Assembly (NCBI GenBank): GCA_026873275.1
Contig: JANTUC010000017.1
Span: 62,001-126,000, forward strand
Source: Pseudopithomyces maydicus
Taxonomy: Eukaryota > Ascomycota > Dothideomycetes > Pleosporales > Didymosphaeriaceae
DNA length: 64,000 bases
Direction of reading: 5' to 3'
The notes beneath the pieces are model-generated. The model did not search any database. It was given only the letters and a program-made list of their open reading frames with translations, and had not been told where the DNA came from. Position numbers and translations under genes: made by a program. Shown here in pieces: positions 34,792 to 45,860 of the stretch. Position 1 is the first letter of the stretch. Each line of letters starts with the position of its first letter.

Positions 34792-35394
34792 ATGCCAAAC
34801 GACTCCAAAACATCGCGCTCAGTTCGCTGCAACTGCGGAAGTGTCGAATTCAGCGTGACAGGCATCGATAAGCTCGCAGTACACTGTTACTGCACGAATT
34901 GCCAGCGCTCGACTGGCTCTGCGTTTGCGCATAACCACCGGTTCATTGACGCAGCGATACGGTTCGAGCGCGGCGAGGAGTTTGTGAAACAGTACGCTGA
35001 TAGGAACACTGATTCTGGTCGAGCCATCTTGAGGCATTTCTGCATTAATTGCGTGAGTGATATACGCAGGACGGTGCTGATGATCGACTCGCCTTGGTGC
35101 TGTCGATACGTATGTGTAAGCGTAAGGCTGACGAGCTGTATAGGGATCGCCTTTGTATCTAAAAAGTGAAGGGGTGGACGACTTCGTCGCGGTGCATGAG
35201 GGCTCGACGAACGAGGCGACCAAGTCGCAGCCGGTATTGGAATTGTATGTTCAGGACAAGTATCCTTGGATTGGGGAGGTCAAAGGTATGGCATAAATGG
35301 GTCTCGAGCAACTGATATCCGTGTGGAAAATACTGATCTGAACGTAGGAGAATATAATGGGCCACCGCCGTTCCCGTGGGATCCACAGAATTGA
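34792..35394 (+). CDS. GFA/CENP-V-like zinc protein
   Basis: Member of the glutathione-dependent formaldehyde-activating (GFA, CENP-V/Mss4-like) family; members bind zinc and have been linked to S-hydroxymethylglutathione formation, but most fungal copies are uncharacterised. Exons 34792-35052, 35144-35285 and 35348-35394 (introns 91 and 62 bp), 149 residues. Zinc ligands are seen as VRCNCGSVEF, HCYCTNCQRSTGSAF and, across the first splice, CINCGSPLYL; the family's typical tail follows (VHEGSTNEA, ELYVQDKYPWIGEV, PPFPWDPQN). Splice phases fit exactly. It is a stand-alone gene between two intergenic stretches. Confidence 0.88.
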
Positions 35395-35849
35395 TTTTGA
35401 CGTTATAATCTTATGGTAAACTATAATCACGATACATCAGAACAAATCACAAAGATACGATAAAATGATGGACTGAGAGATATGGGATGGAGCCTGTTAT
35501 AGCAGCGGCGTGATCGCCTAGGCCCAGCGTGCGAGCTAAAGCTAATCGAATCCGATATATCGAAGAAAACACCACAGGCTGGCGTGAAAATTTTGAAGGT
35601 GTAAACGAAACATGAAAGCCTGGAGAGACTGCGACTGCGATATGATGTGGTCAGGTCCATCGCAGCCAAAACGAAAGTGCTAGAGGATCTGAGTGTGGAA
35701 CACTAATTGCTATTGACAAATGACAAGAATGAAATCAGGTCCTCTCGATGAATATGCTCAGACATGAAAACCTCGGTAAAAAACCTCTTGTCATCAATAA
35801 TGTGACCAATTCAAGACAATCGCAACCGAGTGATGAATCGAGCGAATGA
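35395..35849. other. Convergent intergenic region, no gene
   Basis: 455 bases between the 3' ends of the GFA and F-box/ankyrin genes; only terminator regions are expected. Confidence 0.6.
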
Positions 35850-37661
35850 TTAACAATAAATATGCCACGGAAAGTCATCTTTGGGGGGACTGTAGGAGTG
35901 GTATGGATCCCAAGAATAGTTCTTTTGGGTTTCAAATCCCTTCATCATCTCTTCGATGTGATAATCATGGTCGGGTTGATGTGCTGGAGGATCGGTAGGA
36001 TATTCACCGCTTGCAAATTGATGCGCTAGAATCGAATCCAATGGATCAGCGTCCGGGACCCCCAATCGTAGCAATTCGCGAACGGTGTCTTCTTGATGGA
36101 ATGCTTTGGCTGTAATTATGGGAGGTGGACAGTTGAACGCAGTAAATAATGATCGCTCCCCCAAGGGAAACCCATAGGATGCCAGCAACTCGAGGAACTT
36201 GTGGTTCCCATATTTTGCAGCGCTTCCGATACAATCCACAAGTCCTTGGTACTGGTAGAGTCGGTCTATGATGATCACCCGCTCTTGGCAAAGGTAGCGA
36301 ATGATTTCAACAGATTCGTGACAAGGGGCAGCGTCCTGGAGGAGTTTCAGGGCCGGATCATCGTCCAGAGTTGTGCCAGGTACGACTCTAAGATCGAGGA
36401 GCTTGGAGCCAATGAGAGTCCGCCCAGCTATGGATGCTTCGATGAATGTATCTACCCAGGACGCTTTTGTCTTGATCAAAAGGCCTTGCTTGAGCAGAAT
36501 CCGGAGCACAGGCTCTGCGCCCTCTTCGCAAGCTCTGAGCCATAAGTTTACGCATTTGTAGCTAGTGAAATTTGTAGTGCCAAAAAACTTCTGCACATTG
36601 AGAATCTTATACACCAAAGCAAGCTGTCGCTTCTTGGATGCTCCAAAAATGGCTTTGAAAATCAGATTCTGTAGTCCGATCCAGTTTGGGTGATTCCAGC
36701 GTATCCAGACACCCTGGTTTCGTCCCCGGGACCGGCGTACGACGTTGGAAGACCAGATTGATTGATCCAAATCGAGCAGTTTGGATGCTACCTCGAATCT
36801 TTCGAGATCAATTGCAAGGCATGTTGCGACCCAACAATCTTTTGAATCACAACCTTTCCATATCGATCTAAACTCATCGCCCGGCTCTGATAGGACAGCC
36901 ATGATGTCGGCGACATCTGATCTTGAGACGGCTTGCTCCAAAAGAGAGCGCCCTTCCACGCGGTGGCCTATACAAATCGACCTATGTCCATGTTGTATCA
37001 GCTGCCTCATCAGTTTGGGGTTTCCGACATGCATTGCGGCATGTAATGGGGAACACAATATGTTGTGTACAAATTGTCTATGAGGTCGTCCAATAAGTCT
37101 ATCCACTAGGGGCTTAGCGTTGAGATAGATGGCCGCGATGAAAAGAACTCTTTCGAACAATTCATTGTTGGTTCGGGTATCGAGGGCATTGTTCCAAGTG
37201 TCTCCCTGTATAAATGTGCAGAGTTTGGTAATATAGTATGCGCGTATTCGTCCAGAGTCCCCGTTATGATCTACGTTCTCAATAATTTCATCAACCACTC
37301 TATGTATGAGATCAGGAAAGTGCGTTGTAGATTCTTGATGGGACTGGTAAGGGCGGGTGAGAATGAACCGGGCTAGAAACGACGCCCAGCCTGGATCATC
37401 TAGTACTGCATGTCCCACGCTGGATTTTGCCGGCATGAGAAAATCTCTGAGTTCCATAAATTTAAACAATTCTCTCTCAAATACACCTGAAACTTATTAG
37501 TGGGCCTATAATCAAGCTCAATGATGAGGTGCCATACGATTAACGCGAGAGAGACAAATGATGTGGGGATTCTCCCAGCGACTGAATTTGGTTCCTCGTG
37601 GACGAGCGGCTTCTCCAAGGATTTGCCGAAAAATCTCAAGAGGTAGCTCTGAGATGCCCAT
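35850..37661 (-). CDS. F-box protein with ankyrin-like repeats
   Basis: Exons 37661-37538 and 37486-35850 (intron 51 bp, donor GTATGG, acceptor TTTCAG), 586 residues. The start MGISELPLEIFRQIL is the ATG at 37661; an upstream TTG continuation is not used. Residues 4-50 are an F-box (LPLEIFRQILGEAARPRG, ICLSRVNRVFEREL), which would bind Skp1 in an SCF ubiquitin ligase. The rest is built of degenerate ankyrin-type repeats: PLHAAMHVGNPKLMRQLIQHGH, SLLEQAVSRSDVADIM, LVDCIGSAAKYGNHKFLELLASYGF, and ITAKAFHQEDTVRELLRLGV. This combination is an expanded, fast-evolving class in filamentous ascomycetes. The target is unknown. Frame is intact. Confidence 0.82.
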
Positions 37662-38312
37662 GTCGTTTACTGACAGCGACAACCAATGAATAAAAGAGTG
37701 ATCGAGCCGTTCGGTCACTGTCAAGACGAATAATAGCTTGGCCGTTTATCTGCCGTCGTATACGTAATTCGAGCAGAAAACGAAAGTATGTAATGATCGT
37801 ATGTCAGTCTTGTAGGGCAACAGTAGATTTAGCGTTGGGTGTAGTATTTATTAAAACAAGGCTTATGTCACGTGTCTCGCTTGGACCTAATAAATTGAGG
37901 CTGAGCCCGTACGCTAACCACAGTAGAGAAAGGACAAAACTATAGATAGCTTCAACATGTAACTTGCTAAAGCTTTTATTACAGAGATATCGACCTTTCG
38001 TTTACCAAGTAGCCATCCTGCGTTTTGAGCAAAAACGTTTAATGGACGTTATTTCTCATCTTGTGAATCTGTCTCACCCATAAAAATACATAATGCATCA
38101 CATCACAGCTCCGTGTATTGCTCTGGATCCGGCTATCTATAAGGTGGGTAGCTCTTATATTTCAAGCTTGTACTTCCTCTAGCTTAGGACCGAGACAACC
38201 TATTCCGATACATCCATCTACCTCTGATCCAGAACGTTCAAACCTCTGTCTGCAGCGAAAGGTTGTAATAAATCATTAACAACATCAACAGATTCACTCA
38301 TAATGATCTGAT
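37662..38312. other. Intergenic, no gene seen
   Basis: 650 AT-rich bases holding the promoter of the F-box/ankyrin gene and the 3' region of the membrane-protein gene. Confidence 0.55.
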
Positions 38313-39673
38313 CTAAGCGAAGTCCTTTTCCTTCGCCTCTTCCCTTACCATCTCCTCGAATGTCATCGCCCTGTCTTGTTCTACCACACCTTTCTTCACC
38401 CCATCAACATCACTTTCTCCTCCCTCAACCTTAACACTAGGCCTTCTCCCCATATCTAATTCATCAACCAACGTATCCCCCTCATCCAACAGCCCCATCC
38501 TTACCAACTCCCCCTCACCCTCCCCTCGCTCTCCTCCTCGTAAACCCACTCCCCCAACCTCACCAGCAGCCTCTCCACCACCGCCTTCAACGTCGGCATC
38601 GTCGCCGCTATCAATGCAAACTGCTGCTCCAAAATCGCCCACATGCTAATACTCACATTCGTCCTGAACAGATCCGGCGTCGTGTAGTAATCCTGCAAGC
38701 TGAGCGTGCGCACGACCGCCGCGCACGCCGCGAAGACACCCAGCCCCATCAGCACGCAGATGAACACCTTCTCGCGCCGCGGCCGCCGCAGCTTCCGCAC
38801 GAAGAAGATGGGCAGGATGGTAAAGATCACGTCGAGCGCGACCTGCACCGCGCTGAACACGATGATGTTCCCGTTTATGACGGCCCGGCGAAAGCACTGC
38901 GCGGAGCGAAACACGCGCGGATCCCAGTACACGGAGAAGGGGCGGCACTGCAGGAACTGGAATGCGGTTTGCACGATGGCGGCGGTGAGCGCGACGAGCA
39001 TGAGGAGGGTGAGGGAGAGGCGCCAGGGTCGGGTCGTCTTGAGGCGGAGGAGGAGCAGGGCGACGGAGATTTTGACGAGGGTGATGGACCAGTACCAGAA
39101 GAGTTGGGAGATGAAGAGGAGGCGGAGGGCGGTGGAGCGGAGGGGGCGGGGACGAAGGCGGCGCGGCGGCCGAGGCCGTGAAGGACGGAGGCGGAGAGGA
39201 TGAGGTATTGGGTTAGGGCGAGGAGCTGGGGAGGGGGTTGGTTAGTTGGGGGGCTGGTTGGGGGTGCGGTTTGATTGCTTGGGGGAGAATGGATGACGAG
39301 CGAGCTGGTACATTTGTATGTATGTAAATGTGTATGGGTGGAGCAGAAAGGGAGAAGATATAAGGATATCTGATCTACATACCGTGGCGAGAAAGACAGT
39401 CACGTCGTCCAGTGCGAGGACATTGATGGGGTGGAGGCGTGACCACAGGCGTGCGGCGAGGAGGCAGATTGAGATGAAGAGGAGGGCGCCGCCGACGCCG
39501 AGGAGGACAGGCGCTTGGTTTGTGTCATTTGATTGCGAGCGGAAGAAGTTTGGGTCGAATTTGGGATCGAAGTCGGGGCGGAAGCTGCCGTTCGCGTTGG
39601 AGAAGGGGTTCATGGGTTGGCCGAAGCCGGCTCCGGTTTTGGGCGGTGGAGGTATGGATTGGAAGGAGTCCAT
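38313..39673 (-). CDS. Fungal rhodopsin-fold integral membrane protein, frame broken twice
   Basis: A multi-pass membrane protein of the fungal rhodopsin-like/PTH11-related type (uncharacterised putative receptors). Exon 1 is 39673-39383, exon 2 39225-38313 (intron 157 bp). Exon 1 ends in a membrane helix (APVLLGVGGALLFISICLL) and LALDDVTVFLAT; exon 2 gives helices LALTQYLILSASVLHG, LRLLFISQLFWYWSITLVK, LLMLVALTAAIVQTAF, an extracellular CRPFSVYWDP, VINGNIIVFSAVQVALDVIF with TILPIFFVRKLRRP, VFICVLMGLGVFAACAAVV and SISMWAILEQQFALIAATMPTL: seven helices with the family's DD and W-x-x-E motifs. The acidic tail is cytosolic. Frame breaks at 39142-39146 and 38522-38525; one base at each gives exactly 401 codons plus stop. 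Confidence 0.82.
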
Positions 39674-41080
39674 CTCTTCTCTTGTCTTGTCTTTTTCTTT
39701 CTTTCTTTTTCTTCCCTGGCGAATGCTAGACTGGATAGTTCGATTCAGTTCAGCTCAGTTGAAACCGTTCGACCTGGCGAGACGTTGAATATGTATTATC
39801 GTAGGCGTGCGTATTTTGCCTCTCCTATCCCACCCTATGTTGATGAACGAGAGACTGAAGTTAGATATCACACATGTTGGCCCGCCAACACGACTCCAGA
39901 AACGACTGAATTACTTTCACAAGTGCTATGTGAATGTACGTACTCTCCGAGGCCAGCTCCTCGCCTCACACCCGGCAGCCAACGCCCTACATAAAGCAGC
40001 ACCTCACCGCTCGCACCCTCTTGTTTTCCCAACCAAGCTCATCTGACTCGGGACTTCGAATCGGCAGTCATCACGGTCTATCACTTACCGCGCTGTCGCG
40101 TGCAAGGTGCTGTGCATACTCGTGCGCCACTGGCTGCCGGCAGTCTCATACGCGTTTCAGACGCACTGCACAGCTGCATCCTATGGACATGCATGTATGC
40201 TTTGTTGGGTCAATAGCGCGAACTGGAAAGGGGTTCAGGCGGGTCGGTATGGTTGGATTCTGGAGCGTCGCGGACGTGCATGCAACCTGGGTATGACGTG
40301 CAGGGGGCGTGCGCCTGGGATCTGGGGAATGCGGGGAAGCGTGAATAGCGTGACAGGTGGGTGCCGAGATTTGTAAGGGTTTATGCGATGGATAAGACGG
40401 CTTGATTGAACTAGAAATTTATTTTGGGGCAGTGAGGTGTGATGCTCGAAGTGGTGGCAGATGAACCTTGAAGCTGATCACGTGTGATGAATCAGGCGAA
40501 GGACGGGCTTCATGGCTCACGAAACCAAGGGCCCTCATGGGTTCCTATTAATTTTCATGATGTGCATTATGAAAGTGGTAATCAGAAAAAAATGTTCGTG
40601 GTCCATGATATACAATTAGACGACCGAAAGTATTTTATTACCGTAATTGAATGTTGGTCATTTATGCAGTGTAGATAAAAAAAACATTATGAATACACAG
40701 CGGATGCTTAGAGGCGTAGAAAAGCTGAATGAGTAATGTCCATTGATTTCTCAAATTGATTATACTGTCATGTATTGATCGTTCCTGTATCGTCTTCGAA
40801 ACATCTATTTATATGAGTCCCCCAGCCAAATGAAAAGATTTACGTATAAGGTGTGCGGGATTATCAAACGCGTTCTTGTTCATATACTATTCGGGATATC
40901 TTGTTTATTTATCACTGTGCTGCGTTGTAGGCCGCTTCTGATCTATACCGTGAATAGAAAGTGGGCAGTTAGTCGATGGCTACAAAAATATTTCACTGAA
41001 CTGATCGATCAACGTGTTCATTTTAGCTGGAAGCATTCTCGTTGATGGATGTACAATGCCAAAAAATAGCAAAAAGTGAA
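39674..41080. other. Intergenic, no supported gene
   Basis: 1.4 kb. The first 350 bases should be the promoter of the membrane protein (CTTT/TTTC-rich at 39680-39715). A 71-residue hydrophobic frame at 40830-41045 has no supporting feature. Nothing else is seen. Confidence 0.5.
41061..41075 (-). terminator. RNA polymerase III terminator of tRNA-Lys
   Basis: Two T runs on the minus strand (T5 then T6) start within about 10 bases of the tRNA 3' end. Confidence 0.7.
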
Positions 41081-41188
41081 AGCCCGACGTGGGGGTCGAA
41101 CCCACAACCTTGAGATGACGTTGTAACGCGTCTTATTCAGAACGTGAATACTAAGAGTCTCACGCTCTACCGATTGAGCTAGCCGGGC
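41081..41188 (-). tRNA. tRNA-Lys (CUU), with 35-nt intron
   Basis: The acceptor stem GCCCGGC pairs with GTCGGGC (one G-U). The D-arm contains TAGCTCAATCGGTAGAGC, the anticodon stem TGAGA/TCTCA encloses loop CTCTTAA with anticodon CTT, and the T-arm is GTGGGTTCGACCCCCAC. Exon 1 is 41188-41152 (37 nt), the intron 41151-41117 and exon 2 41116-41082 plus the discriminator base. The intron lies after position 37, the canonical eukaryotic site, and a bulge-helix-bulge fold with the anticodon arm is expected. Confidence 0.95.
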
Positions 41189-41967
41189 TGTTGCTTTATT
41201 TGATGGAAAACTTTGCTTTGTGTACAATCATATACACAATCAAAATATTGACGTCTTGTCATGATTTCCATATTCTGTTGAAAATTTTCGTTGGTGTTGG
41301 ATCCTAGTTTCCGTCGCTAAAATTCCTATTCGCCGATTTGTCCCACCACCACCATCATCTCTACGTCCGGCTCCCAACCTCACAGGTTTTACGTTGAACG
41401 CTTTATCCGCATGCTTGCTATTCTATTATCAATGCGTAAAATGCATAGGTCAATTTGTCTCAATATTTATGTAGGCTGTTGATACTCTTGATCACTTACT
41501 GCTTTGACTTGATGTTACACTCCGATGTTCTTCTATGACCTTGTAATCATCAAAGCTTACCCTTCAAAGGTCAGCGACCATGACGCGCATGATTGAGACG
41601 GATTTGCGTTTCACGATGCAGCTACTAATGACACGCAATTGTACAGATTTCGTGCAGAAAGTATAAAGATGTGCATCCAAAGGTGATAAATTAGTGTTTC
41701 TACAAGCTCAAGTTCACTGAGGCAGTATGCAGTTCGGAAAAAAGTTTGTGGCAACAGTTCTACATGTTGTTGATTGTGCCCCAAGCGCCTGGAGGCATTG
41801 CGTCTAGTCTATTCCTTACAACCTTTCCCGAAACCCATGATCTTCTCTAGGCTAGTCATGATTCACTCTTGTAGTGATGGGAGTCAATCTATCATCTCAT
41901 TCCGCTTCCACTGTTACCACAAACACCTGGCCACCTCCTACCCGATTCTCTATTTTGCTGATCGCCC
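41189..41967. other. Intergenic, no gene seen
   Basis: 780 AT-rich bases between the tRNA and the 3' end of the large membrane-protein gene. No coding signal. Confidence 0.55.
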
Positions 41968-44643
41968 CTAGTTCATTACTAGCGCCTGAAATACCTCATT
42001 TGCGAGCAGCAACATATACCACATTGTCCGTACATCTTCCCCCTCCTGATGTTTCCACTGCAGGTCTCCTATGCGTGCATTAACCACCAGGTCAAATACA
42101 GTCGCCAGGCCAAGTGCAGTAGTTTCTACTTGATCCTCGAACATAGCTTCGCACGTAGCCGTAGGAAGCCATGAAGTCGTATTGAGCCCAAAGACCCGAG
42201 CCACGGGGACATTTGGGCTAGCCGAGTAGTTTGCAGGGCACATGGCGTTGTTGTATGTAAAGACCAGAGCCGGAGGCATGTTCATACAATTAAGGCACGT
42301 GTATTGGTGGGCCTTGGGAGACAAACAGAAAGCCAGGAAGGAGAGAAAAGCTGAGAAGCATGCAACGACGAGCGTGCAGAGAAAACCTAAGAAGAAGAGC
42401 GTGAAGAGAGCACGGGGGATTATGCGCGCCGTGGAATACTCCGGGCAAGATCGTACTGTTGAGCGGAGATCAAAAAGGAGCTCTAAGCAATACAGCAAAT
42501 ACTTTGCCACTTCGTGTGTATAGGATATAATGAGATACCGATCCGCTGGGATGCCAAGTCCGCGATCCCAGAATGTAATATAGAAGTAGAGATTCAGGAG
42601 ATGAACGAAGCTGCTACGAATCTTGAAGAGTGTGGAGATTCCTTTTGCGAAGCGGGAGGGCCGCTCTGGCTTGAGGAGAATCTTGATCGGCTGGGTAGAG
42701 TTTTTATTGGATAGGGTCAGTGTAGCGGAATCGATCATACCTGAGCCTAGGGCAGTGAATCCAGGGCTGTCGACGATGATAATGTACTCTGTCGCGCTGA
42801 TATTGCTGATCCGTAAGGTTCCAGTAGCATCGTTTGACTTGTTCTGATTTTGTAAATCAGTTTTAGTTCTATTAGTATCTTGAGAAGGATTCTCATTCGC
42901 TTGTGTTGGCTTATTGATGTTAATATCGGGGTTGGTATTCGTCGCGTTGGAACGGAACACACCTTCTGGCATCGCTAAGCCTGGATTCTCAACTTCTAGA
43001 GAAGGCTGATTTGCGTCCCGTTTCTCAGACGAAGACGAGGAATGTTTGTCATCCGCAATCTCTGACCGATTTTTCTCACGTGGATAAAATGGTTCCATTC
43101 GCGACATCGTAGCGTGGATGAAGTTCAATTGCCGCGTAGCTTCAGCATGAAACTTTTTACGGTCCGTCTTGGAATTTATATCGATCGAAGCACCGGATAA
43201 TATGTCTTCAATACTCTCACGAGATTTCGGGAATGAGCCGTGACTATCAGCTAGGTCGATTGGCCCAGCAGTGCCAAGAGTGGCTCCTTGAGTTCCTGAT
43301 GCGTCGCACTCTGGAGACGTGGTGCTGCCGGATTCAACGTTGCTTTGATTTTGGACAAAATCGCCATTAGACATGTCCTTGTCGTTGAATAACCTACCCA
43401 ATCCCAGAGATTCGATTGAAACGTTCTCATTTGGAGAGATTGACTCGTCTTTCTCAACGATAGGTGATAGGCGTGTAGTATCTAATCCTAGGCTACGGGA
43501 AATTTCGTAGCTAGTACTAGGCAGTGCGTCCGAGATCGAACGCTCGCTAGAAACAGCACCCTGATGCGAAATGGAGATATCGCCAGATTCTGATGTTGAG
43601 CCAAGTCCGGGTGTGCTTTGTTCATCCGCGGCCGACTGAGAGGTATTTTCTAGATATGGGGTTGAGCGCTCACTGCCATTTGAAACGATTAGTGCGCTGT
43701 CTAGCACTTCTCCGCTGGCCATCTCAATGAAATTTTCAGTGTCTCCAAGTTCTGCAGGTTTGAATTTCCATTGGACCGCTAGAAGCGGAACACGAGCCGG
43801 ATCGTATTTCAAGAAGTGTTTGCGCGCAGTATCGAATGCTACTGAGTCCCCCTCTAGCGGGGGTGTTAGAGGGCGTGATGTATCGGAAGGTCCAGGATTG
43901 CGTTTGGACAGATAAGGAAATACCAATTTGAAGAGCCCTGGTAACACTGATCCCGTTGGTGCCTCTTGAGAGTTTTCGAGTGTGTGGTGAGGCTCTGGAT
44001 CGGGTGTGCCTGGCTCTTGCCATAGAGTATGGACAAAACCAAGCTTCTTCTCAATTGAGTCAGCGCTCGCCTTGTAGAGCTCCGCAGCTTGCTTCAAGTT
44101 TTCTATGTAAGCATCTTCGATGAAGTCGTAGGAGCTAGGAGATGTCGTCTTAGTATGTGGCGCTGGGTTGTTCGACTTCGCAGACTGTGGGGCATACTTG
44201 GTATCCAGGTCTTCTTCAAATCCATTATTGAGAGATTCCTGGCCTGTGTAAAAATCATCCTGTTTCGAGTTTCCCTCGGTTGGTTGTTCAATCGCCGAGT
44301 CGTCTTTTGCCAACTTGTAGAGAGTGATTCGAGTCTCGGTGAAATACGATTTTTTGTGTGGTTTGCTCCAGTCCCAATTCTTCTCTATGCCTTCAATATC
44401 GCTCAGGAGCTCTGCTCGCTCCTGTTGATTGAAGCCGAGGAGTTCATCCGCAGGAAGTGGATGTATGCCAGCGATTCCACGACCACTACATTCGAAAACA
44501 TGACAACGATAGTAGGGCGAGTGCTTCATGTCCCGAAAGTCCGGATAGCCAGGGTCGAGTTTGGAGCTCAGGACCAGGAGTCGTCGTACATTGGACGTAT
44601 TCGTGGCATTCTCCTCGAGGAGGTGGCGCGCTAACACCGCCAT
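41968..44643 (-). CDS. Large protein with C-terminal membrane segment, unknown
   Basis: An intronless frame of 891 residues from the ATG at 44643 (MAVLARHLLEEN); the open frame extends upstream only through a TTG. The N-terminal 130 residues look globular (VLSSKLDPGYPDFRD, YYRCHVFECSGRGIAG, LPADELLGFNQQERAELL). Residues 130-620 are Ser/Thr/Asp/Asn-rich and probably disordered. A conserved-looking patch reads ISATEYIIIVDSPGFTALG followed by a charged linker. The C-terminal 230 residues carry hydrophobic segments (SSFVHLLNLYFYITFW; main helix near 746-775, ALFTLFFLGFLCTLVVACF) and a Cys-containing segment (YTCLNCMNMPPALVF, AMCPANYS) with sequons, suggesting an anchored protein with the C-terminal part outside. 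Function unknown. Confidence 0.72.
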   Translation of the reverse strand: MAVLARHLLEENATNTSNVRRLLVLSSKLDPGYPDFRDMKHSPYYRCHVFECSGRGIAGIHPLPADELLGFNQQERAELLSDIEGIEKNWDWSKPHKKSYFTETRITLYKLAKDDSAIEQPTEGNSKQDDFYTGQESLNNGFEEDLDTKYAPQSAKSNNPAPHTKTTSPSSYDFIEDAYIENLKQAAELYKASADSIEKKLGFVHTLWQEPGTPDPEPHHTLENSQEAPTGSVLPGLFKLVFPYLSKRNPGPSDTSRPLTPPLEGDSVAFDTARKHFLKYDPARVPLLAVQWKFKPAELGDTENFIEMASGEVLDSALIVSNGSERSTPYLENTSQSAADEQSTPGLGSTSESGDISISHQGAVSSERSISDALPSTSYEISRSLGLDTTRLSPIVEKDESISPNENVSIESLGLGRLFNDKDMSNGDFVQNQSNVESGSTTSPECDASGTQGATLGTAGPIDLADSHGSFPKSRESIEDILSGASIDINSKTDRKKFHAEATRQLNFIHATMSRMEPFYPREKNRSEIADDKHSSSSSEKRDANQPSLEVENPGLAMPEGVFRSNATNTNPDININKPTQANENPSQDTNRTKTDLQNQNKSNDATGTLRISNISATEYIIIVDSPGFTALGSGMIDSATLTLSNKNSTQPIKILLKPERPSRFAKGISTLFKIRSSFVHLLNLYFYITFWDRGLGIPADRYLIISYTHEVAKYLLYCLELLFDLRSTVRSCPEYSTARIIPRALFTLFFLGFLCTLVVACFSAFLSFLAFCLSPKAHQYTCLNCMNMPPALVFTYNNAMCPANYSASPNVPVARVFGLNTTSWLPTATCEAMFEDQVETTALGLATVFDLVVNARIGDLQWKHQEGEDVRTMWYMLLLANEVFQALVMN

Positions 44644-45061
44644 TCGACAGATTTTTCGAGTGAAACCGGTTTTCAAGATTAAGGTTTTGTCGTAGGGACT
44701 AATGCAGAGTAAATGGAATTTTGGTTGGTGCAAAGAATACTTTGGTTGCGACCAATCAAGCGGACCGTATTTTCTCAGGGTTGGGGCGCTAAGGACGTGA
44801 GTTGATGTTTAGAGGGGCGCAACTGAAGCAACACAATGATACAAAGATGTCTGTGAGGTAGGCCTTATCAGCACTCACCCGTGAACTTGCGTTTGGAAGT
44901 GGTAGATGCCTCTGGTCATGTGATAGGCGGACCGAAGGTTGCAAACGCACTTCATAAGTGATAAGCTAGGCTGCATAATTACATCAAGTATTTCACCTCA
45001 CAAATTCAACTTTTCACTCTGCTTTCCCAGAATGGTCTTCAAATGGAATCCACCTTGAACT
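44644..45061. other. Intergenic, promoter of the large membrane protein
   Basis: 418 bases between same-strand genes; no gene or clear element seen. Confidence 0.5.
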
Positions 45062-45860
45062 TTAAATTCTGGGTACTGCTCCATCGACATTAACAGCGAA
45101 AGGATCGTCGCTGGGATCAGTGATTCGGACATGCTCGATGAGCCGCGAGATGTAAGTTGCATTTTGTAGACTGTAAATTGTCTCCACAAACTGCAACATC
45201 ATATCGAAACCAGATGTGACTCCGGAAGAGCTCCAAATAGGCGGTTCAGCAGAATTATCCTCCACCCAACGTGCCTTCGGAATCCAAGTCGTGTTCGGAC
45301 CGTACGCCGTAATCGTTGTCCATGCAGATTTATTCGTAGTTGCTTTTCTACCACCCATGATACCTGCCTTTGCAGATATGCCGGAGCCAGTGCAGATATT
45401 GAGGACGTGTTTCGTGTTGGGTGCGGTCTGACCGATGAAGTCCAGAGCAGCAGTTATATTTGGGTTTCGCGCTCCAGGTCCACCAGGCACGATGAGAACA
45501 TCAATCTCCGGGGCTGTTTTGAAAGTGTGCGTAGGCATGATTGGAGCCCAGACAGACGATTGCAATGTGTTCATCACCTTAGGCTCGGGCGACACAGGAT
45601 CCAGCGTATCCGATAGCAGGACGACATCGGTTTTGTGCATAAGACCTATGAAGTTCAAAACTTCGAGTGGTCCGGTGACATCTGTTGTGTCGAAAGCAGG
45701 AAACAGAACGATGCCGTATCGCTTGGGGATGGTCCCATTCAAAGCTGTTCATGTTAAATCAATCCAGTAGAGCAATGGCACTGCACTCACATGCGGAGAC
45801 CTGGCTGGTAAGTAAACCCAGTGCACAAACACATGTGCTGAAAGTCCTGGTGAAGCCCAT
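45062..45860 (-). CDS. Secreted DJ-1/PfpI family protein
   Basis: Member of the DJ-1/PfpI class I glutamine-amidotransferase-like fold; fungal members of this branch resemble isocyanide hydratases and ThiJ/PfpI proteins. Exon 1 (45860-45791) encodes MGFTRTFSTCVCALGLLTSQVSA, a signal peptide; a 46-bp intron (45790-45745) is followed by exon 2 (45744-45062); 250 residues. The fold is clear: YGIVLFPAFDTTDVTGPLEVLN, IDVLIVPGGPGARNP, and the nucleophile elbow NICTGSGISAKAGIMGGRKAT with Cys141. The Asp in TTDVTGP matches the catalytic-site region of isocyanide hydratases. The longer in-frame reading without exon 1 would start at TTG, so the spliced start is preferred. Secretion is unusual for this family. 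Substrate unknown. Confidence 0.87.

Noticed and set aside
40830..41045. 71-residue hydrophobic frame upstream of the tRNA
   Set aside because: Short, AT-rich, no context support; membrane-like composition is common in random AT-rich frames.
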